Assembly: GCA_016939365.1 (NCBI GenBank)
Contig: JAFGHD010000017.1
Span: 1-32,910, forward strand
Source of the DNA: Bacteroidales bacterium
GTDB taxonomy: Bacteria > Bacteroidota > Bacteroidia > Bacteroidales > JAFGHD01
DNA length: 32,910 bases
Reading direction: 5' to 3'
Shown: positions 32,403-32,910 of the stretch, in pieces
Layout of the letters: every line of letters starts with the position of its first letter
Numbering within the stretch: position 1 is the stretch's first letter
Translations under genes and position numbers: made by a program
Notes under the pieces: generated by a model
Seen by the model: the letters and a program-made list of their open reading frames with translations, nothing else
Told to the model about the DNA's origin: nothing
Databases searched by the model: none

Positions 32403-32439
32403 CCTGCCTGGCTGAATTGATCCGGCCGGGCAGGTTTTT
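32403..32439 (+). terminator. Hairpin terminator after the dockerin-like gene
   Basis: CCTGCCTGGC (32403-32412) pairs with GCCGGGCAGG (32425-32434) with one T-G pair; the loop is 12 bases and TTTTT follows directly. This is a standard intrinsic terminator, 50 bases past the stop. Confidence 0.8.
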
Positions 32440-32703
32440 CAATTACAGTCCGCCAGCCGGATGATCCCGAATTACCCAACACCTTTCTACTGAACATTTG
32501 CCCGTGTCTTTCTTGATCAGGCAGGCAGGTGGGTGAGTCCCTCCCGAAGGTTTGGGTTCGACTTTTCAAGGACTGAATGGTCACTGATCTGGCCGGGAAT
32601 AATACATGTCATTATGACCTGAATCCAAGGAAATTAAACGGATTTGAATCGTTTCTTCAGGCAATTTATAACCATTCTAAAGGAATTTTCAGACGATAAT
32701 CTC

Positions 32704-32711
32704 TATTTTTG
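32704..32711 (+). promoter_or_regulatory. -7 promoter box for the right-end secreted protein
   Basis: TATTTTTG, exact TAnnTTTG, ending 29 bases before the ATG at 32741. It shares TATTTTTGAAAATC with the box upstream of the YciI-like lipoprotein. Confidence 0.5.
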
Positions 32712-32740
32712 AAAATCACCATTCAAAAATATTACGAAAA

Positions 32741-32910
32741 ATGAGGGAATTATTATTCTTTTATGCTCTATTTACCTTCTTGTCTGCAACTTATTTTTGC
32801 TCCGCCCAGATCGCCATCAACAACGATGGTTCAGATGCGCACAATTCGGCCATGCTGGATGTAAAAAGCAACAGCAAAGGGGTGTTGATCCCCCGGCTGA
32901 CGCAAAGCGA
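32741..32910 (+). CDS. Secreted protein with AMLDVKS-type N-terminus (partial)
   Basis: The first 56 residues of a protein that runs off the window. A signal peptide (LLFFYALFTFLSATYFCSAQ, about 4-23) is followed by IAINNDGSDAHNSAMLDVKS and KGVLIPRLT. This opening (a serine-alanine-methionine-leucine-aspartate stretch, then KG-L-PRMT-like) is typical of large Bacteroidota surface proteins, often with a tail-fibre-like or FISUMP-type C-terminal part and sometimes a T9SS sorting domain. Which of these follows cannot be seen. Confidence 0.8.
   Translation, partial: MRELLFFYALFTFLSATYFCSAQIAINNDGSDAHNSAMLDVKSNSKGVLIPRLTQS

Larger units (their letters stand above)
32353..32740 (+). other. Intergenic region, 388 bases
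   Basis: It contains the terminator of the dockerin-like gene (32403-32439) and the -7 box of the next gene (32704-32711). The middle, about 32450-32690, shows no gene, RNA motif or repeat that I can support. Confidence 0.55.

Noticed and set aside
1-32910. tRNA, rRNA, CRISPR, insertion sequence or classical defence island
   Set aside because: No cloverleaf, repeat-spacer pattern, transposase or restriction, toxin-antitoxin or CBASS-type genes were found by eye; the only nuclease-like gene is a broken remnant.

Overview
The window looks like a chromosomal segment from a member of the Bacteroidota, most likely an uncultured, free-living one able to use oxygen. The grounds are the tail of an alternative complex III operon, a TonB-dependent receptor with an N-terminal carboxypeptidase-regulatory-like domain, a GH92 mannosidase lipoprotein, a fused alpha/beta 2-oxoacid dehydrogenase E1, a TPR-containing histidine kinase, a dockerin-like secreted protein, few Shine-Dalgarno sequences, and many exact TAnnTTTG boxes (the Bacteroidota -7 promoter element) just upstream of starts. 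I see no rRNA, tRNA, CRISPR array, insertion sequence or phage module.

Layout. 1-2011 (+): end of actD, then actE and actF of the respiratory quinol:electron acceptor complex. 2117-7039 (-): a run reading leftward from a crotonase-family protein through a truncated GNAT acetyltransferase, a YciI-like lipoprotein, a LysM/amidase_3 cell-wall hydrolase and a lipoprotein MsrB-MsrA fusion to an unrecognised 221-aa protein whose strand pattern recalls gasdermins. 7354-16554 (+): an outer-membrane receptor, a C69-family peptidase, a three-part GH92 alpha-mannosidase and a GT-C type membrane protein. The peptidase and mannosidase would suit degradation of mannose-bearing glycoproteins. 16643-19231 (-): a MATE transporter and a PolB-like 3'-5' exonuclease. 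19308-22244: a propeller-like lipoprotein, a 62-aa basic protein (-), and an mnmD/NUDIX pair joined by an ATGA overlap (+). 22253-30655 (-): acylphosphatase, an unknown acidic protein, a GT39-like glycosyltransferase, the fused E1 dehydrogenase, and a NarL-type response regulator preceded by its TPR histidine kinase.

The right end is disturbed. A broken PD-(D/E)XK-type protein (in-frame stop, missing C-terminus) abuts an 18/17-bp near-perfect inverted repeat, followed at once by a dockerin-like protein without its N-terminus. After a terminator, a new secreted protein starts and runs off the window.

Most genes belong to known families. The best leads are the possible gasdermin-like protein at 2117-2782, the hairpin junction at 31372-31426, the nested inverted repeat in front of the small gene at 20614-20802, and the unrecognised 189-aa protein at 22593-23162. 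All assignments come from reading motifs by eye; no database search was run.
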